33,868 bases of DNA from Hyphomicrobiales bacterium (GCA_019246665.1 JAFAQA010000238.1:1-33868), one strand, 5' to 3'. Positions 1-10,908 are shown, numbered from the stretch's first letter. Notes: generated by a model from the letters alone, not told the origin. Numbers and translations: made by a program.

Positions 1-734
1 CCCTCTTGCGTGTCGAGGAGGAGCCGCCCGCGGTCAAGGCCACGGAAAAGGCCGATGACCTCACCCTTCGGCATTTTCACGCGCACGCGCGCCCCCAGCC
101 CATGAGCCCGCTCGGCCCACGCCGCAAAATGCGCCTGCGAGCCTGGCGGCGCTTCCGCCCAATCGGAAAAACGGCGCGCGAACGCATCGGACAAAAGCAG
201 GAAAAGCCGCTCGGCCGTTGCATCGGAGGCGAAACGGGCGAGCATCGTCGCTTCGGGCAAGGTCGTTGGAACGGCCGCAACATTGACGCCGATTCCGATG
301 ATGAGAACGAAGACGCCATGAGGAAGCTGATGGCCTTCGAGAAGAAGCCCCGCGCATTTCTTCCCGTCGACAAGAAGGTCGTTCGGCCATTTGAGCGAAA
401 GCCGCGGATGATCAAGACCGGTGAGCGCTGAAGCCGCATCGAAGAGCGCAAGGCCCGCGACAAATCCCAATTCCGGAGCATCGCCTCTGCGGCAGCCTTC
501 CACCAGAAGGAGACTCGCATACAGATTGCCGGCGGGCGAAAGGAACGATCGGCCATGACGGCCGCGACCTTGCGTCTGGCTTTGCGCCACAATCCAAAGC
601 CTCGAGGCTTCCCCTTCTCGCGCTCGCGCGAGCGCCACGTCGAAAGTGGAGGAGACTTCCGCTTGCGTTTCCAAGCGGTAGCACGCCTCGCTTGCCGCCG
701 TTCCAAGTGAGTAGGCTTCGCCGCGCGACCCCAT
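1..734 (-). CDS. birA: Biotin--[acetyl-CoA-carboxylase] ligase, 3' end cut by window edge
   Basis: Biotin protein ligase, which activates biotin to biotinyl-AMP and attaches it to the biotin carrier protein of carboxylases in the cytoplasm. About 244 residues are visible, with no stop before the window edge. Seen: the biotin/ATP-binding loop GRGRHGR at about residues 60-66 and the KWPNDLL motif at about 123-129, followed by a GIGVNV strand. The C-terminal small domain begins near the edge. There is no N-terminal winged helix, so this is a group I (non-repressor) ligase. The ATG overlaps the nuoN stop as TGATG, implying translational coupling. The nuoN-birA order is common in alphaproteobacteria. 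Only the last few residues should be missing. Confidence 0.9.
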   Translation of the reverse strand, partial: MGSRGEAYSLGTAASEACYRLETQAEVSSTFDVALARAREGEASRLWIVAQSQTQGRGRHGRSFLSPAGNLYASLLLVEGCRRGDAPELGFVAGLALFDAASALTGLDHPRLSLKWPNDLLVDGKKCAGLLLEGHQLPHGVFVLIIGIGVNVAAVPTTLPEATMLARFASDATAERLFLLLSDAFARRFSDWAEAPPGSQAHFAAWAERAHGLGARVRVKMPKGEVIGLFRGLDRGRLLLDTQE

Positions 735-2170
735 CAAAATAGCGACTTCGCCGCCGCTGCCGCCGCTGCCACGATAGGGGACGGCACCAAGCCGAAGAGG
801 ACCATGGCGACGCCTGAAAGCGCGAGCAACGCTTTCAGCACACCTGAAAGCGGCATGAAACGGGCTGGCCCATCGTCGAAATACATGACCTTGACAACTC
901 GCAGATAATAAAAAGCGCCCACCACGCTGGTGAGGAATCCGATGACGGCGAGCGGCACAAGTCCAGCATCGACCGCAGCGGAAAACACGTACCATTTGGC
1001 CCAGAAGCCGGCGAGCGGCGGGACGCCGGCGAGCGAGAACATGAGCGACATGAGCACGAACGCGAAGAAAGGCTGCGATCTCGACAAGCCGGCGAGATCG
1101 TCGATGGTCTCGACAGGCCCATCCTTGGTGCGCATCGCGAGGATGCAGGCGAAGCTGCCGACCGTCATCGCCATGTAGATGGCCATATAGACCAGCACGC
1201 CGTTGACACCGTCTTGCGTGCCGGCGGCGAGCCCCACCAGGGCGAAGCCGACATGACCGATCGAGGAATAGGCCATGAGGCGCTTGAGATTGCGCTGGCC
1301 AATCGCCGCGAAGGAGCCGAGCGCCATCGAGGCAATCGAGATGAATACCACGATCTGGCGCCACTCGCTCACATCCGGACCAAACGCCTGGATGAGGACG
1401 CGCGTCGTGAGCGCCATCGCGGCGATCTTGTTGGTGGCGGCGAAATAGGCGGTCACGGGCGTCGGCGCGCCTTCATAAACATCAGGCGTCCACATGTGGA
1501 AGGGAACCGCGGAAATCTTGAAGGCAAGGCCCGCCATGAGGAAGACGAGCCCGAACATCAAGCCCGGGCCGGCGCCTGCCTTCACCGCCGTCGCTATGCC
1601 GGCAAAGCTCACTGTTCCGGTGAAGCCGTAGATGAGCGAGGCGCCATAAAGGAGCATGCCGGACGATAAGGCGCCGAGCACGAAATATTTGAGGCCTGCC
1701 TCGCTCGCCTTGGCATTGTGACGATCGATGGCGGCGAGCACGTAAAGGGCAAGGCTCGACAGCTCGAGGCCGATGTAAAGTGCGATGAGATCATTCGCGG
1801 AAATCATCAACAGCATGCCGAGCGACGACAAGAGAACGAGAATCGCAAGCTCGAATTGCTTGTAGCGCTCCTGGCTCATCTCATCGATGGCGAGCGCCAA
1901 GGTCGCTGCCGCGCCGAGCAGCGTCACCACCTTCATGAACCTTGCAAAATCGTCGACCACGAAGGAGCCATTGAACGCCATTTGCGTCTGCGACGCCTGG
2001 AACACGGTGGCGAGCGCCGCCACGACAAGCACGGCGAAGGCCGCTCCGTTCACGAGGTTGATCGAGCGCAATCCCTGAAAGGCCCCGATCAGGATCAGCA
2101 CGAGCGCGCCGCCCGCGAGCACGATCTCGGGCAGGATGGTGACAATGGAAGGAAGCGCGGCGGTCGTCAT
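734..2170 (-). CDS. nuoN: NADH-quinone oxidoreductase subunit N
   Basis: Membrane subunit of complex I, one of three antiporter-like proton-pumping subunits (N, M, L) in the inner membrane. The product is 478 residues, usual for the family, with about 14 hydrophobic segments. The segment around MWTPDVYEGAPTPVTAY is the family signature in the helix carrying pump residues, and KRLMAYSSIGHVGF follows. The reading frame is open further upstream to 2224, but that stretch is basic and unlike NuoN. ATG 2170 (MTTAALPSIVTILPEIVL) has GAGG 8 bases before it and lies 10 bases after the nuoM stop, so it was chosen. The stop overlaps the birA start. Confidence 0.97.
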   Translation of the reverse strand: MTTAALPSIVTILPEIVLAGGALVLILIGAFQGLRSINLVNGAAFAVLVVAALATVFQASQTQMAFNGSFVVDDFARFMKVVTLLGAAATLALAIDEMSQERYKQFELAILVLLSSLGMLLMISANDLIALYIGLELSSLALYVLAAIDRHNAKASEAGLKYFVLGALSSGMLLYGASLIYGFTGTVSFAGIATAVKAGAGPGLMFGLVFLMAGLAFKISAVPFHMWTPDVYEGAPTPVTAYFAATNKIAAMALTTRVLIQAFGPDVSEWRQIVVFISIASMALGSFAAIGQRNLKRLMAYSSIGHVGFALVGLAAGTQDGVNGVLVYMAIYMAMTVGSFACILAMRTKDGPVETIDDLAGLSRSQPFFAFVLMSLMFSLAGVPPLAGFWAKWYVFSAAVDAGLVPLAVIGFLTSVVGAFYYLRVVKVMYFDDGPARFMPLSGVLKALLALSGVAMVLFGLVPSPIVAAAAAAAKSLF

Positions 2171-2180
2171 GGATCGAGCC

Positions 2181-3686
2181 TCATGGGACCACCAAGGTCG
2201 CGGCCTCGACCGCGCCAAGCGCAAGCCCTGTCGATTTGAGGAGAGCTTCGGTGGGCGCCGAGAAGGCGTCGAGAATCACCCCCGGCCTCACCCCATAGAA
2301 GATCACGAGAGCGACGAGCGGCGCCATCACGCACATCTCGCGCGGCGTCAGATCGAGCATGTTCATGAGCTCGGGTTTCACCAGCTTGCCGAAAATGATC
2401 TTGCGGTAAAGCCACAGTGCATAGGCGGCCGAGAGGATCACGCCGAAGGTGCCGAAGAATGCCACCCAGCTATTGACCCTGAAGGTCCCAACCAGGCTCA
2501 GGAACTCGCCGATGAACCCCGTAGTACCGGGCAGGCCGATATTGGCGAGCGTGAAAACCATGAAGGCCGCGGCATAGAGCGGCATGCGATGCACGAGGCC
2601 GCCATACGCGGCAATCTGGCGCGTGTGGGTGCGATCATAGACGACGCCCACGCAGAGGAAGAGCGCGCCGGAGACGAGGCCGTGGCTCACCATCTGGAAC
2701 ATCGCGCCTTCGATGCCCTGCGCCGTCATCGAGAACAGGCCCATGGTGACCAAACCCATATGGGCCACCGAGGAATAAGCGATCAGCTTCTTCATGTCCT
2801 CCTGCGCGAGCGCGACGAGCGAAGTGTAAATGATCGCGATCACGGAAAGAGCATAGATGAGCGGCGCGAAGTCATGCGAAGCGTCAGGAAACATCGGTAG
2901 CGAAAAGCGGATGAAACCGTAACCGCCCATCTTCAAGAGGATGCCGGCGAGGATGACGGAACCGGCAGTGGGTGCTTCGACATGCGCGTCCGGCAACCAG
3001 GTGTGGACGGGCCACATCGGCATCTTCACGGCGAAGGACGCGAAGAAGGCAAGCCACAGCCATTTCTGCATCGCGGGGGCGAAACGATAAGTCAGAAGCG
3101 AGGCGATATCGGTGGTGCCCGCTGTCTTCCACATCGCCATCACGGCGATCAAGAGGAGCACCGAGCCGAGCAGCGTGTAGAGGAAGAATTTGAAGCTTGC
3201 ATAGATGCGCCGTTCCCCGCCCCAGACGCCGATGATGAGGAACATCGGAATGAGGCCGCCCTCGAAGAACAGGTAGAAAAGGACGAGATCCAGCGACACG
3301 AAGACGCCGATCATGAGCGTCTCGAGGATCAGGAAGGCGATCATGTATTCGCGCACGCGCCGCTGGATCGGGCTCCATGAGGCGAGGATGCAGAACGGCA
3401 TCAGGAAAGTCGTGAGCAGAACGAAAGGCAGCGAATAGCCGTCGACGCCGAGCTTGAAGGTGATGGAGGACGAAACCCACGACGCCTGCTCGACGAGCTG
3501 GAAGGCGGAATTCGCCGGGTCGAACTGCCACCAGGCGACGAGCGACAAAAGAAAAGTCACGAGCGTCGTGAGCAGCGCGATGTAGCGGATATTCGAGAGC
3601 GCGGCCTCATCCTCCCCGCGCACGAAGAGAATGAGGGCCGATCCGATGAGCGGCAGGATCAGGAGGCCGCTGAGCACGCCGGGCAT
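2181..3686 (-). CDS. nuoM: NADH-quinone oxidoreductase subunit M
   Basis: Second antiporter-like proton-pumping subunit of complex I, an integral inner-membrane protein of 501 residues with about 14 transmembrane helices. Family features seen: the helix with [17 protein letters not shown], the [13 protein letters not shown] segment, and an acidic residue in the early membrane helix ([10 protein letters not shown]). The nuoL stop and this ATG share bases as TGATG at 3684-3688, so translation is probably coupled. A GTG immediately upstream at 3689 is an equally possible start and would add one residue. Length and sequence look normal for alphaproteobacteria. Confidence 0.97.
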   Translation of the reverse strand: MPGVLSGLLILPLIGSALILFVRGEDEAALSNIRYIALLTTLVTFLLSLVAWWQFDPANSAFQLVEQASWVSSSITFKLGVDGYSLPFVLLTTFLMPFCILASWSPIQRRVREYMIAFLILETLMIGVFVSLDLVLFYLFFEGGLIPMFLIIGVWGGERRIYASFKFFLYTLLGSVLLLIAVMAMWKTAGTTDIASLLTYRFAPAMQKWLWLAFFASFAVKMPMWPVHTWLPDAHVEAPTAGSVILAGILLKMGGYGFIRFSLPMFPDASHDFAPLIYALSVIAIIYTSLVALAQEDMKKLIAYSSVAHMGLVTMGLFSMTAQGIEGAMFQMVSHGLVSGALFLCVGVVYDRTHTRQIAAYGGLVHRMPLYAAAFMVFTLANIGLPGTTGFIGEFLSLVGTFRVNSWVAFFGTFGVILSAAYALWLYRKIIFGKLVKPELMNMLDLTPREMCVMAPLVALVIFYGVRPGVILDAFSAPTEALLKSTGLALGAVEAATLVVP

Positions 3687-5674
3687 CACGGAGCTCCCAT
3701 GATGATGAAATATGTGATGAAGCCGGCAACCCCGATCAGCATGGCGAAGGCATAATGGTAGAGATAGCCGCTCTGCAGCCGGACTGCACCCCTGGCCACA
3801 TCGATGACACGCGCCGATACGCCGTCGGGGCCGAAGCCATCGATCAAGCGACCATCGCCTTCCTTCCAGAAGAAACGGGCAAGGGCGAGAGTCGGGCGCA
3901 CGATGAGGAAGTCATAGATCTCGTCGAAATACCATTTGTTGAGCAGGAAGCGGTAAAGGATGGGATTGGCCGCGGCGAGACGTGCGGGCAAGGACGGGTT
4001 CACGACATAGAACCAGTAGGCAAGCGCGGAACCGATCACCATCATGATCAGGGCCGCGTGCTCGACGAGGAACGGCACATCCTCGACCTTCTTCACGAGC
4101 GCTTCTTCGAAGACGAGCCCGCCATTCCAGAAGCTCTCCGCCGCGCCGCCGAAAAAGACGCCCTTGAACAACAACCCCGCCGCGAGCGCCCCGACAGCAA
4201 GCAGCGCGAGCGGCACGAGCATGACGAGCGGGCTCTCATGGGGCTCGACCGGCCCATGACCATGGTGTTCCTCTTCGGCCGAGGCGGGCGCGACCGCCGT
4301 GCCGGCGTGCGCCTCGGCCTCGGCCCAATGCGGCGTGCCGGCAAAGGTCATGAAGACGAGACGCCAGGAGTAGAAGGCGGTGAGCAGGGCGGCAAAGGCG
4401 GTGCAGAGAAAGGCGAACACATGGCCAGCGCGGTCGCTCGCATAAGCTGCTTCGATGATGGCGTCTTTCGAGTAGAAGCCCGCGGTGAAAGGAAAGCCGG
4501 TGAGCGCCAAAGTGCCGATCACCATCATGGCGCCGGTGAAAGGAATGGATTTCCACAAGCCGCCCATCTTTCGCATGTCCTGCTCGTGATGCATCGCCGT
4601 GATGACTGAGCCGGCGCCGAGAAAGAGAAGCGCCTTGAAGAAAGCGTGGGTGAACAGGTGGAAGATGCCGATCGAATAGGTGCCGGCGCCAAGGCCGACG
4701 AACATGTAGCCAAGTTGCGAGCAGGTCGAATACGCGATGACGCGCTTGATGTCGTTCTGCACGAGACCGATGGTCGCGGCGAAGAAGGCCGTGGTCGCGC
4801 CGATCACCAGCACCGCGGTCTGGGCAAAGGGCGCCTGCTCGAACAAGGGCGAGAGGCGCGCAACCATGAAGACGCCCGCCGTGACCATGGTCGCCGCATG
4901 GATGAGCGCAGAGACCGGTGTCGGACCCTCCATCGCGTCAGGGAGCCAAGTGTGGAGCAGGAATTGGGCCGACTTGCCCATTGCTCCCATGAACAGCAAG
5001 AGGCAGGCAAGCGTCACCGCCGGCCAATCATAGCCGAGGAAGTGGAAGGTCCCTTTCGCGACTTCGGGCGCGCGCGCGAAGATGTCGTTCAAGGCGACTG
5101 TGCCGAACAGGGTGAAAACGAGGAAAATGCCGAGCGCAAAACCGAAATCGCCAATGCGGTTGACGATGAAGGCCTTGATCGCCGCGGCATTGGCGGCGGG
5201 CCGGTCGTACCAAAAGCCGATCAACAGATACGAGGCGAGGCCGACGCCCTCCCACCCGAAGAACATTTGCACGAGATTGTCAGCGGTCACCAGCATCAGC
5301 ATGGCGAAGGTGAAGAGCGACAAATAGGCGAAGAAGCGCGGGCGCGAAGGATCTTCCGCCATGTAACCGATCGAATAGAGGTGCACGAGCGCCGACACGG
5401 TGTTGACGACGACCAGCATCACCACCGTGAGAGTATCGATCCGCAGCGCCCATTCGACCCGAAGCCCCCCCGAGATGAACCAGGGCGCGATGTCGACCGT
5501 CTCCGCACCCTGATGCGCAATGCCGACCTGGAAGAAGGCGATCCAGGAGAGCACCATGGCGAGCATCAGGAAGGCGGTCGTGACGATCTCGCAAGCACGC
5601 GCGCCGATCACGCGCCCGAGCCCACCGGCGATGAGGAAGCCGAAGAGCGGCAGGAAGACAATCGCTGAATACAT
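3686..5674 (-). CDS. nuoL: NADH-quinone oxidoreductase subunit L
   Basis: Distal antiporter-like proton-pumping subunit of complex I; 662 residues, the usual size. Seen: a proton-antiporter N-terminal domain with the [19 protein letters not shown] region, then [20 protein letters not shown], then a long C-terminal part that should form the lateral helix (HL) running along the membrane arm. A loop around 4230-4290 codes for an acidic, His-rich stretch ([15 protein letters not shown]); such loops occur in several alphaproteobacterial NuoL proteins and their role is unclear. The ATG lies 27 bases after the nuoK stop. No strong Shine-Dalgarno sequence is seen, so it probably depends on coupling. 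Confidence 0.97.
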   Translation of the reverse strand: MYSAIVFLPLFGFLIAGGLGRVIGARACEIVTTAFLMLAMVLSWIAFFQVGIAHQGAETVDIAPWFISGGLRVEWALRIDTLTVVMLVVVNTVSALVHLYSIGYMAEDPSRPRFFAYLSLFTFAMLMLVTADNLVQMFFGWEGVGLASYLLIGFWYDRPAANAAAIKAFIVNRIGDFGFALGIFLVFTLFGTVALNDIFARAPEVAKGTFHFLGYDWPAVTLACLLLFMGAMGKSAQFLLHTWLPDAMEGPTPVSALIHAATMVTAGVFMVARLSPLFEQAPFAQTAVLVIGATTAFFAATIGLVQNDIKRVIAYSTCSQLGYMFVGLGAGTYSIGIFHLFTHAFFKALLFLGAGSVITAMHHEQDMRKMGGLWKSIPFTGAMMVIGTLALTGFPFTAGFYSKDAIIEAAYASDRAGHVFAFLCTAFAALLTAFYSWRLVFMTFAGTPHWAEAEAHAGTAVAPASAEEEHHGHGPVEPHESPLVMLVPLALLAVGALAAGLLFKGVFFGGAAESFWNGGLVFEEALVKKVEDVPFLVEHAALIMMVIGSALAYWFYVVNPSLPARLAAANPILYRFLLNKWYFDEIYDFLIVRPTLALARFFWKEGDGRLIDGFGPDGVSARVIDVARGAVRLQSGYLYHYAFAMLIGVAGFITYFIIMGAP

Positions 5675-5701
5675 CGCCGGGCCTGATCCTTCGCGAGCGG
5701 C

Positions 5702-6010
5702 TCAGCCGCGCATCATATTGACGTCTTCGACCGCGATGGTGCCGCGGTTGCGATAATAGACGACCAGAATGGCAAGGCCGATCGCGGCCTCGGCCGCCGC
5801 GACCGTCAAGATCAAAAGGGCGTAGACCTGCCCGAGAATGTCACCGCGGAAAGCCGAAAAGGCGACGAGGTTGATGTTCACCGCGAGCAGGATCAGCTCG
5901 ACGCACATCATGATCAGGATGATATTCTTGCGATTGAGAAAAATCCCGAACACGCCGAGCGTGAACAAGATCGCCGCCACCGTAAGATAGTGAGTGAGCC
6001 CGATTGTCAC
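5702..6010 (-). CDS. nuoK: NADH-quinone oxidoreductase subunit K
   Basis: Small membrane subunit of complex I with three transmembrane helices; 102 residues, exactly the family norm. Two conserved membrane glutamates are visible: the one in the [12 protein letters not shown] helix and the one in the [12 protein letters not shown] helix, both needed for proton transfer in studied homologues. The frame is open upstream to 6082, but that would add 24 basic residues foreign to NuoK. GTG 6010 ([16 protein letters not shown]) is preceded by GGGGAAGG and lies 10 bases after the nuoJ stop, so it was taken as the start. Confidence 0.96.
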   Translation of the reverse strand: MTIGLTHYLTVAAILFTLGVFGIFLNRKNIILIMMCVELILLAVNINLVAFSAFRGDILGQVYALLILTVAAAEAAIGLAILVVYYRNRGTIAVEDVNMMRG

Positions 6011-6020
6011 GCGCCTTCCC

Positions 6021-6644
6021 CTATACGCCTTGCCGGAACGGCACTTTGCGCAGCTCGACGGCGGCAAGCTTGGTGCGCGCATTCTGCGCGGAGATATTCT
6101 GGCGCTTCACCCCCTCGCGCCGGTGCAAGGTGAGCACAATCGCACCGATCATGGCGACGAGCAGGATCAACCCCGCGCCTTCGAAGTAGTAGACATACGT
6201 CGTGTAGAGCACATCGCCGATCGCCTTCACATTCGAGATGTTGCGCGCCCCTTGCGCCACCGCGTTGACCGCGAGAGGGGTGCCGGCGATCTTCCCCTTG
6301 GTGACGATGATGGACGCCACTGCGATGAGCTCGATGAGGAAGAGCACGCCGATCAACGCGCCGATCGGCAGATATTGCAAAAAGCCCTGCTTGAGCTCGG
6401 CGAAATCGACATCGAGCATCATCACGACGAAGAGGAAGAGGACGGCGACCGCTCCGACATAGACAACGATAAGGATCATCGCCAGGAACTCGGCCGAGAG
6501 AAGCAGGAAGAGCGCCGCCGCGTTCACGAAAGCAAGAATGAGGAACAACACGGCATGAACGGGGTTGCGGGCGGCCACCACCATGAACGCCGAGCCGAGC
6601 AGGACGGCGGCGAAGAGGTAGAAAAAGGCGAAAGAGAAATCCAT
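6021..6644 (-). CDS. nuoJ: NADH-quinone oxidoreductase subunit J
   Basis: Membrane subunit of complex I; 207 residues with five predicted transmembrane helices. The third helix ([20 protein letters not shown]) holds the glycine-containing pi-bulge region that links the quinone cavity to the proton channels in solved complex I structures. The C-terminal segment is basic and cytoplasmic. AAGG lies a few bases before the ATG. The 183 bases between nuoI and nuoJ (6645-6827) hold no convincing gene; only a short GGCC-TTC-GGCC hairpin was seen there. The spacer is longer than others in the operon, so an internal promoter or processing site is possible but not shown. Confidence 0.96.
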   Translation of the reverse strand: MDFSFAFFYLFAAVLLGSAFMVVAARNPVHAVLFLILAFVNAAALFLLLSAEFLAMILIVVYVGAVAVLFLFVVMMLDVDFAELKQGFLQYLPIGALIGVLFLIELIAVASIIVTKGKIAGTPLAVNAVAQGARNISNVKAIGDVLYTTYVYYFEGAGLILLVAMIGAIVLTLHRREGVKRQNISAQNARTKLAAVELRKVPFRQGV

Positions 6645-6827
6645 TCGTGCCTTGGCTCCGCTCGGCCGTGATCAGCTCGCGCCGTGTATAGCCGCGCAAG
6701 GTGAACCGCACAACGTGGACGGTTTCCCGGATTCAGGCGCGGCGTCGCAAGACCGCCGAGACGCTGGCCGAAGGCCCTTGGGGCGAGCCGGAACGGTCGA
6801 GGGACGATTGGGCATGCGATCGCGCGA

Positions 6828-7316
6828 TCAGCGGTAGGGGGCGTCCATGGTGATGTTGCGCGCGATCTCGCGCTCCCATCGCGTGCCGTTATCGAGAAGC
6901 CGATCCTTGTCGTAGAACAGCTCCTCCCGGGTCTCCGTCGAGAATTCGAAATTCGGCCCTTCGACGATGGCATCGACGGGGCAGGCCTCCTGGCACATGC
7001 CGCAATAGATGCACTTCGTCATATCGATGTCGTATCGCGTGGTGCGGCGCGTGCCGTCATTGCGGCGCGGGCCCGCCTCGATGGTGATCGCGAGCGCTGG
7101 GCAGATGGCCTCGCAAAGCTTGCAGGCGATGCAGCGCTCCTCACCGTTCGGATAACGGCGAAGCGCGTGCTCGCCGCGAAAGCGCGGCGAAAGCTGACCC
7201 TTCTCGAAAGGATAATTCAACGTCGCCTTCGGCTTGAAGAAATACCGCAACGACAGGAAGAAGGCTGAGACGAATTCCTTGAGGAACAAGGATTTCGCGG
7301 CTTGATCGAGCCTCAT
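6828..7316 (-). CDS. nuoI: NADH-quinone oxidoreductase subunit I (2x[4Fe-4S])
   Basis: Peripheral-arm subunit that carries clusters N6a and N6b and passes electrons from NuoG towards NuoB. The product is 162 residues. Two ferredoxin motifs are visible: C62, C65, C68 and C72, then C102, C105, C108 and C112. The N-terminal amphipathic part anchors it at the membrane. The frame extends upstream to 7364, but ATG 7316 ([15 protein letters not shown]) matches the usual alphaproteobacterial start and has GAGG 8 bases before it. The spacer to nuoH is 121 bases with nothing clear in it. Confidence 0.97.
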   Translation of the reverse strand: MRLDQAAKSLFLKEFVSAFFLSLRYFFKPKATLNYPFEKGQLSPRFRGEHALRRYPNGEERCIACKLCEAICPALAITIEAGPRRNDGTRRTTRYDIDMTKCIYCGMCQEACPVDAIVEGPNFEFSTETREELFYDKDRLLDNGTRWEREIARNITMDAPYR

Positions 7317-7437
7317 GGCACATACCTCGTATTCACGCCCTGTCGCTCCGGCGCCCGCAGGCAACGATCACGCTCCGCGCGAAGGCGGGAAGCTTCGGGC
7401 AAATGAGATGACGAGCGATACGACACCGGTTTCCTCC

Positions 7438-8457
7438 TCAACTGCCGACCGGCGCCCAACCGAAGATCTGCAGCACGGCCGCGACGATGACGACCATGGC
7501 GAGCGAGATCGGCAGGAACACCTTCCAGCCGAGCCGCATCAATTGATCATAGCGATACCGAGGCACCATCGCCTTCACCATCGCGAACATGAAGAAAACA
7601 AGGCAGACCTTGAGGACGAACCAGAGCGCGCCCGGAATCCAGGTGAACGGAACGAAAGGTATCGGAGAGAGCCACCCGCCGAGGAACATGATGGTGGTCA
7701 ACGCGCACATGGTGACGACGGCGACATACTCGCCGAGCATGAACATCATGTAGGGCGTCGAGGAATATTCGACCATGAAGCCGGCGACGAGCTCGGACTC
7801 GGCTTCCATCAGGTCGAAGGGCGGTCGGTTGGTCTCGGCGAGCGCCGAAACGAAGAAGACGACGAACATTGGCAGGAGCGGAAGCCAATACCAGCCGAGA
7901 AAGCCGAAGCGCGTGTTCTGCGCCTCCACGATCGCGGTGAGGTTGAGCGAGCCCGCGCACATCAGCACGGTGATGATAACGAAGCCGATCGAGACCTCGT
8001 AAGACACCATTTGAGCAGCGCAGCGGAGCGCCGCAAGGAAGGGGTATTTCGAGTTCGATGCCCAGCCGGCCATGATCACGCCGTAGACGCCGAGGGACGA
8101 GATGGCGAAAATGTAGAGGACGCCGACATTGATGTTGGCGATCGCCCAGCCGGCCTGAAGCGGAATCACCGCCCACGCGGCGAGCGCCAGAATGCAGGTG
8201 ACGAGCGGCGCTAAAAGAAAAATCCCCTTCGAGGCGCCTGACGGAATGATCGGCTCCTTGAAGACGAATTTCAAAAGATCGGCGAAACTCTGCAAAAGGC
8301 CGAAAGGGCCGACCACATTGGGGCCGCGCCGCAACTGCACAGCGGCCCAGATCTTGCGGTCGGCGAGCAGGATGAACGCCACGCAGATAAGCAGCACCAC
8401 GAGGAGCGCGATGCTTTTGATCGCGGTCAGGATGAGGGCAAGGAGCATGTCGGACAT
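7438..8457 (-). CDS. nuoH: NADH-quinone oxidoreductase subunit H
   Basis: Membrane subunit that forms much of the quinone-binding chamber at the junction of the two arms of complex I; 339 residues, the normal length, with about eight or nine transmembrane helices. Family segments seen include [21 protein letters not shown] (first cytoplasmic loop), [20 protein letters not shown] (acidic quinone-site loop) and the R[12 protein letters not shown] region near the C-terminus. The ATG lies 3 bases after the nuoG stop, and GGAG at the end of nuoG serves as ribosome binding site. Confidence 0.97.
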   Translation of the reverse strand: MSDMLLALILTAIKSIALLVVLLICVAFILLADRKIWAAVQLRRGPNVVGPFGLLQSFADLLKFVFKEPIIPSGASKGIFLLAPLVTCILALAAWAVIPLQAGWAIANINVGVLYIFAISSLGVYGVIMAGWASNSKYPFLAALRCAAQMVSYEVSIGFVIITVLMCAGSLNLTAIVEAQNTRFGFLGWYWLPLLPMFVVFFVSALAETNRPPFDLMEAESELVAGFMVEYSSTPYMMFMLGEYVAVVTMCALTTIMFLGGWLSPIPFVPFTWIPGALWFVLKVCLVFFMFAMVKAMVPRYRYDQLMRLGWKVFLPISLAMVVIVAAVLQIFGWAPVGS

Positions 8458-8460
8458 CGC

Positions 8461-10545
8461 CTACTCCGCCGCGATGGAAGCCTGGTCATGCGCGAGCTCT
8501 GAGCATTGCGCCATGACGCGCGAAGCCCTCGCGATCGCGTTTGACAGATAATAATCGGCGTCGCTTGCCGCGTAAGGCGCGTCGGATCCCGCCACTTCGA
8601 GTTGCGAGAGAGCCTCGATTGCGCCCGTGCCGTCTTGCGGCGCGATCGCATCGATCCCGGCAAGATGCGGATACTGCCCGTAGAGCAGCTTGCGAAGCTC
8701 GGACAAGGAATCGAAGGGCAACGGCTTGCCGAGCGCGCCGGACAGCCCACGCAGGATGGCCCAATCGTCTCGTGCATCCCCTGGCGGGAAGACCGCGCGG
8801 TCGCCCATCTGGACCCGCCCTTCGGTATTCACATAAGTGCCTGATTTTTCGGTGTAGGCCGCGCCCGGCAAGATGACATCGGCGCGGTGCGCGCCCCGAT
8901 CGCCATGCGTTCCCTGGTAGATGACGAATGCGCCAGGCGCGACATCGACTGCATCTGCGCCGAGAAGGTAGAGGCAATCGAGAGCGCCTTCTCTCGCCAT
9001 GGCGCGCGCGCTCATGGCTCCCTCCCCCGGCACAAAGCCGATGTCAAGCGCACCGACGAGCGAGGCTGTCGCGCTCAGCACGCTAAATCCGTTCCAGCCC
9101 TCGCGGACAAGAGCGAAGGCTTTTGCCGCTTTCGCGGCGAGCGCGAGCTGGGCAAGGCCTCCCTCGCTCGTCAGCGCGCCGCGTCCGAGAATGAGCAAGG
9201 GCTTCTTCGCCGCGCGAAGGGCAGACGCGAACTCGCCCTCTCCCGCCATCAGCGATGCGAGGCTCTGGCCGCCCGCACCGAGATGTTCGTAAGGGTAGGT
9301 GAGATCGGCGCGCTTGCCGATCAGCCCGATCCTGAGATTGCCCATCCGCCAGCGCTTGCGGATGCGGGCGTTCAGCACGGCGCCGTCACGGCGCGGATTG
9401 ACCCCAACGAGAAGAATGGCGTCGGCCGCCTCGATGCCGGCGATCGTGGCGTTGAAGAGGTAAGAGGCGCGGCCGAAACGCGAGTGGAGCGGTGAATTGT
9501 CCTCGCGCACATCGATATTCGACGAGCCCCACTGTTCCATGAAAAGCTTCAGCGCGAACATTTCCTCGACAGTTGCAAGCTCGCCCGCGATCGCGCCAAT
9601 TCGTTCAGGTCTCGTCCCTTCCATCCGAACCTTGATTGCGGCGAAAGCCTCGCGCCACGAGACGGCACGCAGCTTGCCGTCGGCTCCGCGCAGATAGGGC
9701 TTGTCGAGCCTTTGCTGGCGCAAGCCGTCGACGACATGGCGGGTCTTGTCGGAGATCCACTCCTCGTTCACGTCGTCGTTGATGCGGGGCAGGATGCGCA
9801 TTACCTCCCGACCGCGGGAATCGACACGAATGGCCGAGCCCACACCATCCATGACGTCGATCGATTTGGTCTTGGTGAATTCCCACGGCCGATATTGCAT
9901 CGCCCAGGGCTTGGCGGTGAGGGCGCCGACCGGGCACAGGTCGACGACGTTTCCTTGCAGCTCCGAGCGCATTGCATGCTCGAGATAGGTCGTGATCTCC
10001 ATGTTCTCGCCGCGACCGATGGCGCCGAGGTCAGCGACACCCGCGACCTCCGTGATGAAGCGCACGCAGCGGGTGCAATGAATGCAGCGATTCATCGAGG
10101 TTTTGACCAGAGGCCCGAGATATTTGTCCTCTACGGCACGCTTGTTTTCGTGGAAGCGCGAGGAGTCCACGCCGTAAGCCATCGCCTGGTCCTGCAAATC
10201 GCACTCGCCGCCCTGGTCGCAGATCGGGCAGTCGAGCGGGTGGTTGATCAACAGGAACTCCATCACGCCTTCGCGCGCCTTCTTCACCATCGGTGTCTTG
10301 GTGTTGAGCACGGGCGGCTCGCCGTGCGGGCCGGGGCGCAGATCGCGCACCGCCATGGCGCAGGACGCCTGAGGCTTCGGATTGCCCTTCACCTCAATGA
10401 GGCACATACGGCAATTGCCGGCGATCGAAAGCCGCTCATGGAAGCAAAAGCGCGGAATCTCCGCGCCGCCGGCCTCGCAGGCTTGCAGCAGCGTATATTC
10501 GGCGGGGACATCGACCTCCCGGCCATCAACGATCAGCTTGGTCAT
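8461..10545 (-). CDS. nuoG: NADH-quinone oxidoreductase subunit G (Fe-S)
   Basis: Large Fe-S subunit of the electron-input module; 694 residues, the mitochondrial-like length. [2Fe-2S] N1b ligands: C34, C45, C48 and C62. [4Fe-4S] N5 ligands: H102, C106, C109 and C115. [4Fe-4S] N4 ligands: C154, C157, C160 and C204. After residue 210 comes a molybdopterin-oxidoreductase-like domain without the cysteines that would hold the extra N7 cluster found in some bacteria, which agrees with the alphaproteobacterial/mitochondrial type. The ATG overlaps the stop of the preceding small gene as ATGA (10542-10545). Confidence 0.97.
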   Translation of the reverse strand: MTKLIVDGREVDVPAEYTLLQACEAGGAEIPRFCFHERLSIAGNCRMCLIEVKGNPKPQASCAMAVRDLRPGPHGEPPVLNTKTPMVKKAREGVMEFLLINHPLDCPICDQGGECDLQDQAMAYGVDSSRFHENKRAVEDKYLGPLVKTSMNRCIHCTRCVRFITEVAGVADLGAIGRGENMEITTYLEHAMRSELQGNVVDLCPVGALTAKPWAMQYRPWEFTKTKSIDVMDGVGSAIRVDSRGREVMRILPRINDDVNEEWISDKTRHVVDGLRQQRLDKPYLRGADGKLRAVSWREAFAAIKVRMEGTRPERIGAIAGELATVEEMFALKLFMEQWGSSNIDVREDNSPLHSRFGRASYLFNATIAGIEAADAILLVGVNPRRDGAVLNARIRKRWRMGNLRIGLIGKRADLTYPYEHLGAGGQSLASLMAGEGEFASALRAAKKPLLILGRGALTSEGGLAQLALAAKAAKAFALVREGWNGFSVLSATASLVGALDIGFVPGEGAMSARAMAREGALDCLYLLGADAVDVAPGAFVIYQGTHGDRGAHRADVILPGAAYTEKSGTYVNTEGRVQMGDRAVFPPGDARDDWAILRGLSGALGKPLPFDSLSELRKLLYGQYPHLAGIDAIAPQDGTGAIEALSQLEVAGSDAPYAASDADYYLSNAIARASRVMAQCSELAHDQASIAAE

Positions 10546-10904
10546 TGGCAGCTCGCAATGATGCTTTGCAGCCGTGCCAACACATCTTGCACGACCGCGG
10601 GCGAGGGCTTGCCCTTGAGAGACAAGATCCCTTTGAAGTCGTTCGGGTCGACGGTGACCGAGCCGCCGTTCAGGGCGTCGCCGAGCTTGCGCTTCGCGGC
10701 GGCCGCACGGTCTTTGTCGATATGCATATTGCTCTTCACGACGTCGAGAATTTCCTTGCGCAAGATCTGGATCTCATCGAGATCCACGGTACACGTCTTG
10801 GCTTGCGCGGCGGCGCCGGCGAATGCAAACCAAAGGAGGGTCGCGCTTGCCAAAGCGCGCTTGATCGAGCTCCTTTGCCGAAGTTCGCGGCCAATTGGCT
10901 TCAT
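10542..10904 (-). CDS. Small exported protein of unknown function within the nuo operon
   Basis: Not recognised. The product is 120 residues: a basic start, a hydrophobic segment (about residues 18-33, ALASATLLWFAFAG) and a likely signal peptidase site after AAAQA (about 36), so the mature part should be periplasmic. The mature part has exactly two cysteines, at its two ends (C38 and C119), and is predicted mostly helical and charged. ATG 10904 is 4 bases after the nuoF stop, and the TGA overlaps the nuoG ATG as ATGA, so it must be translated with complex I. The frame is open to 10982 but overlaps nuoF there. A role in assembly of, or a periplasmic contact with, the enzyme is only inference. 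Confidence 0.8.
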   Translation of the reverse strand: MKPIGRELRQRSSIKRALASATLLWFAFAGAAAQAKTCTVDLDEIQILRKEILDVVKSNMHIDKDRAAAAKRKLGDALNGGSVTVDPNDFKGILSLKGKPSPAVVQDVLARLQSIIASCQ

Positions 10905-10908
10905 GCGC

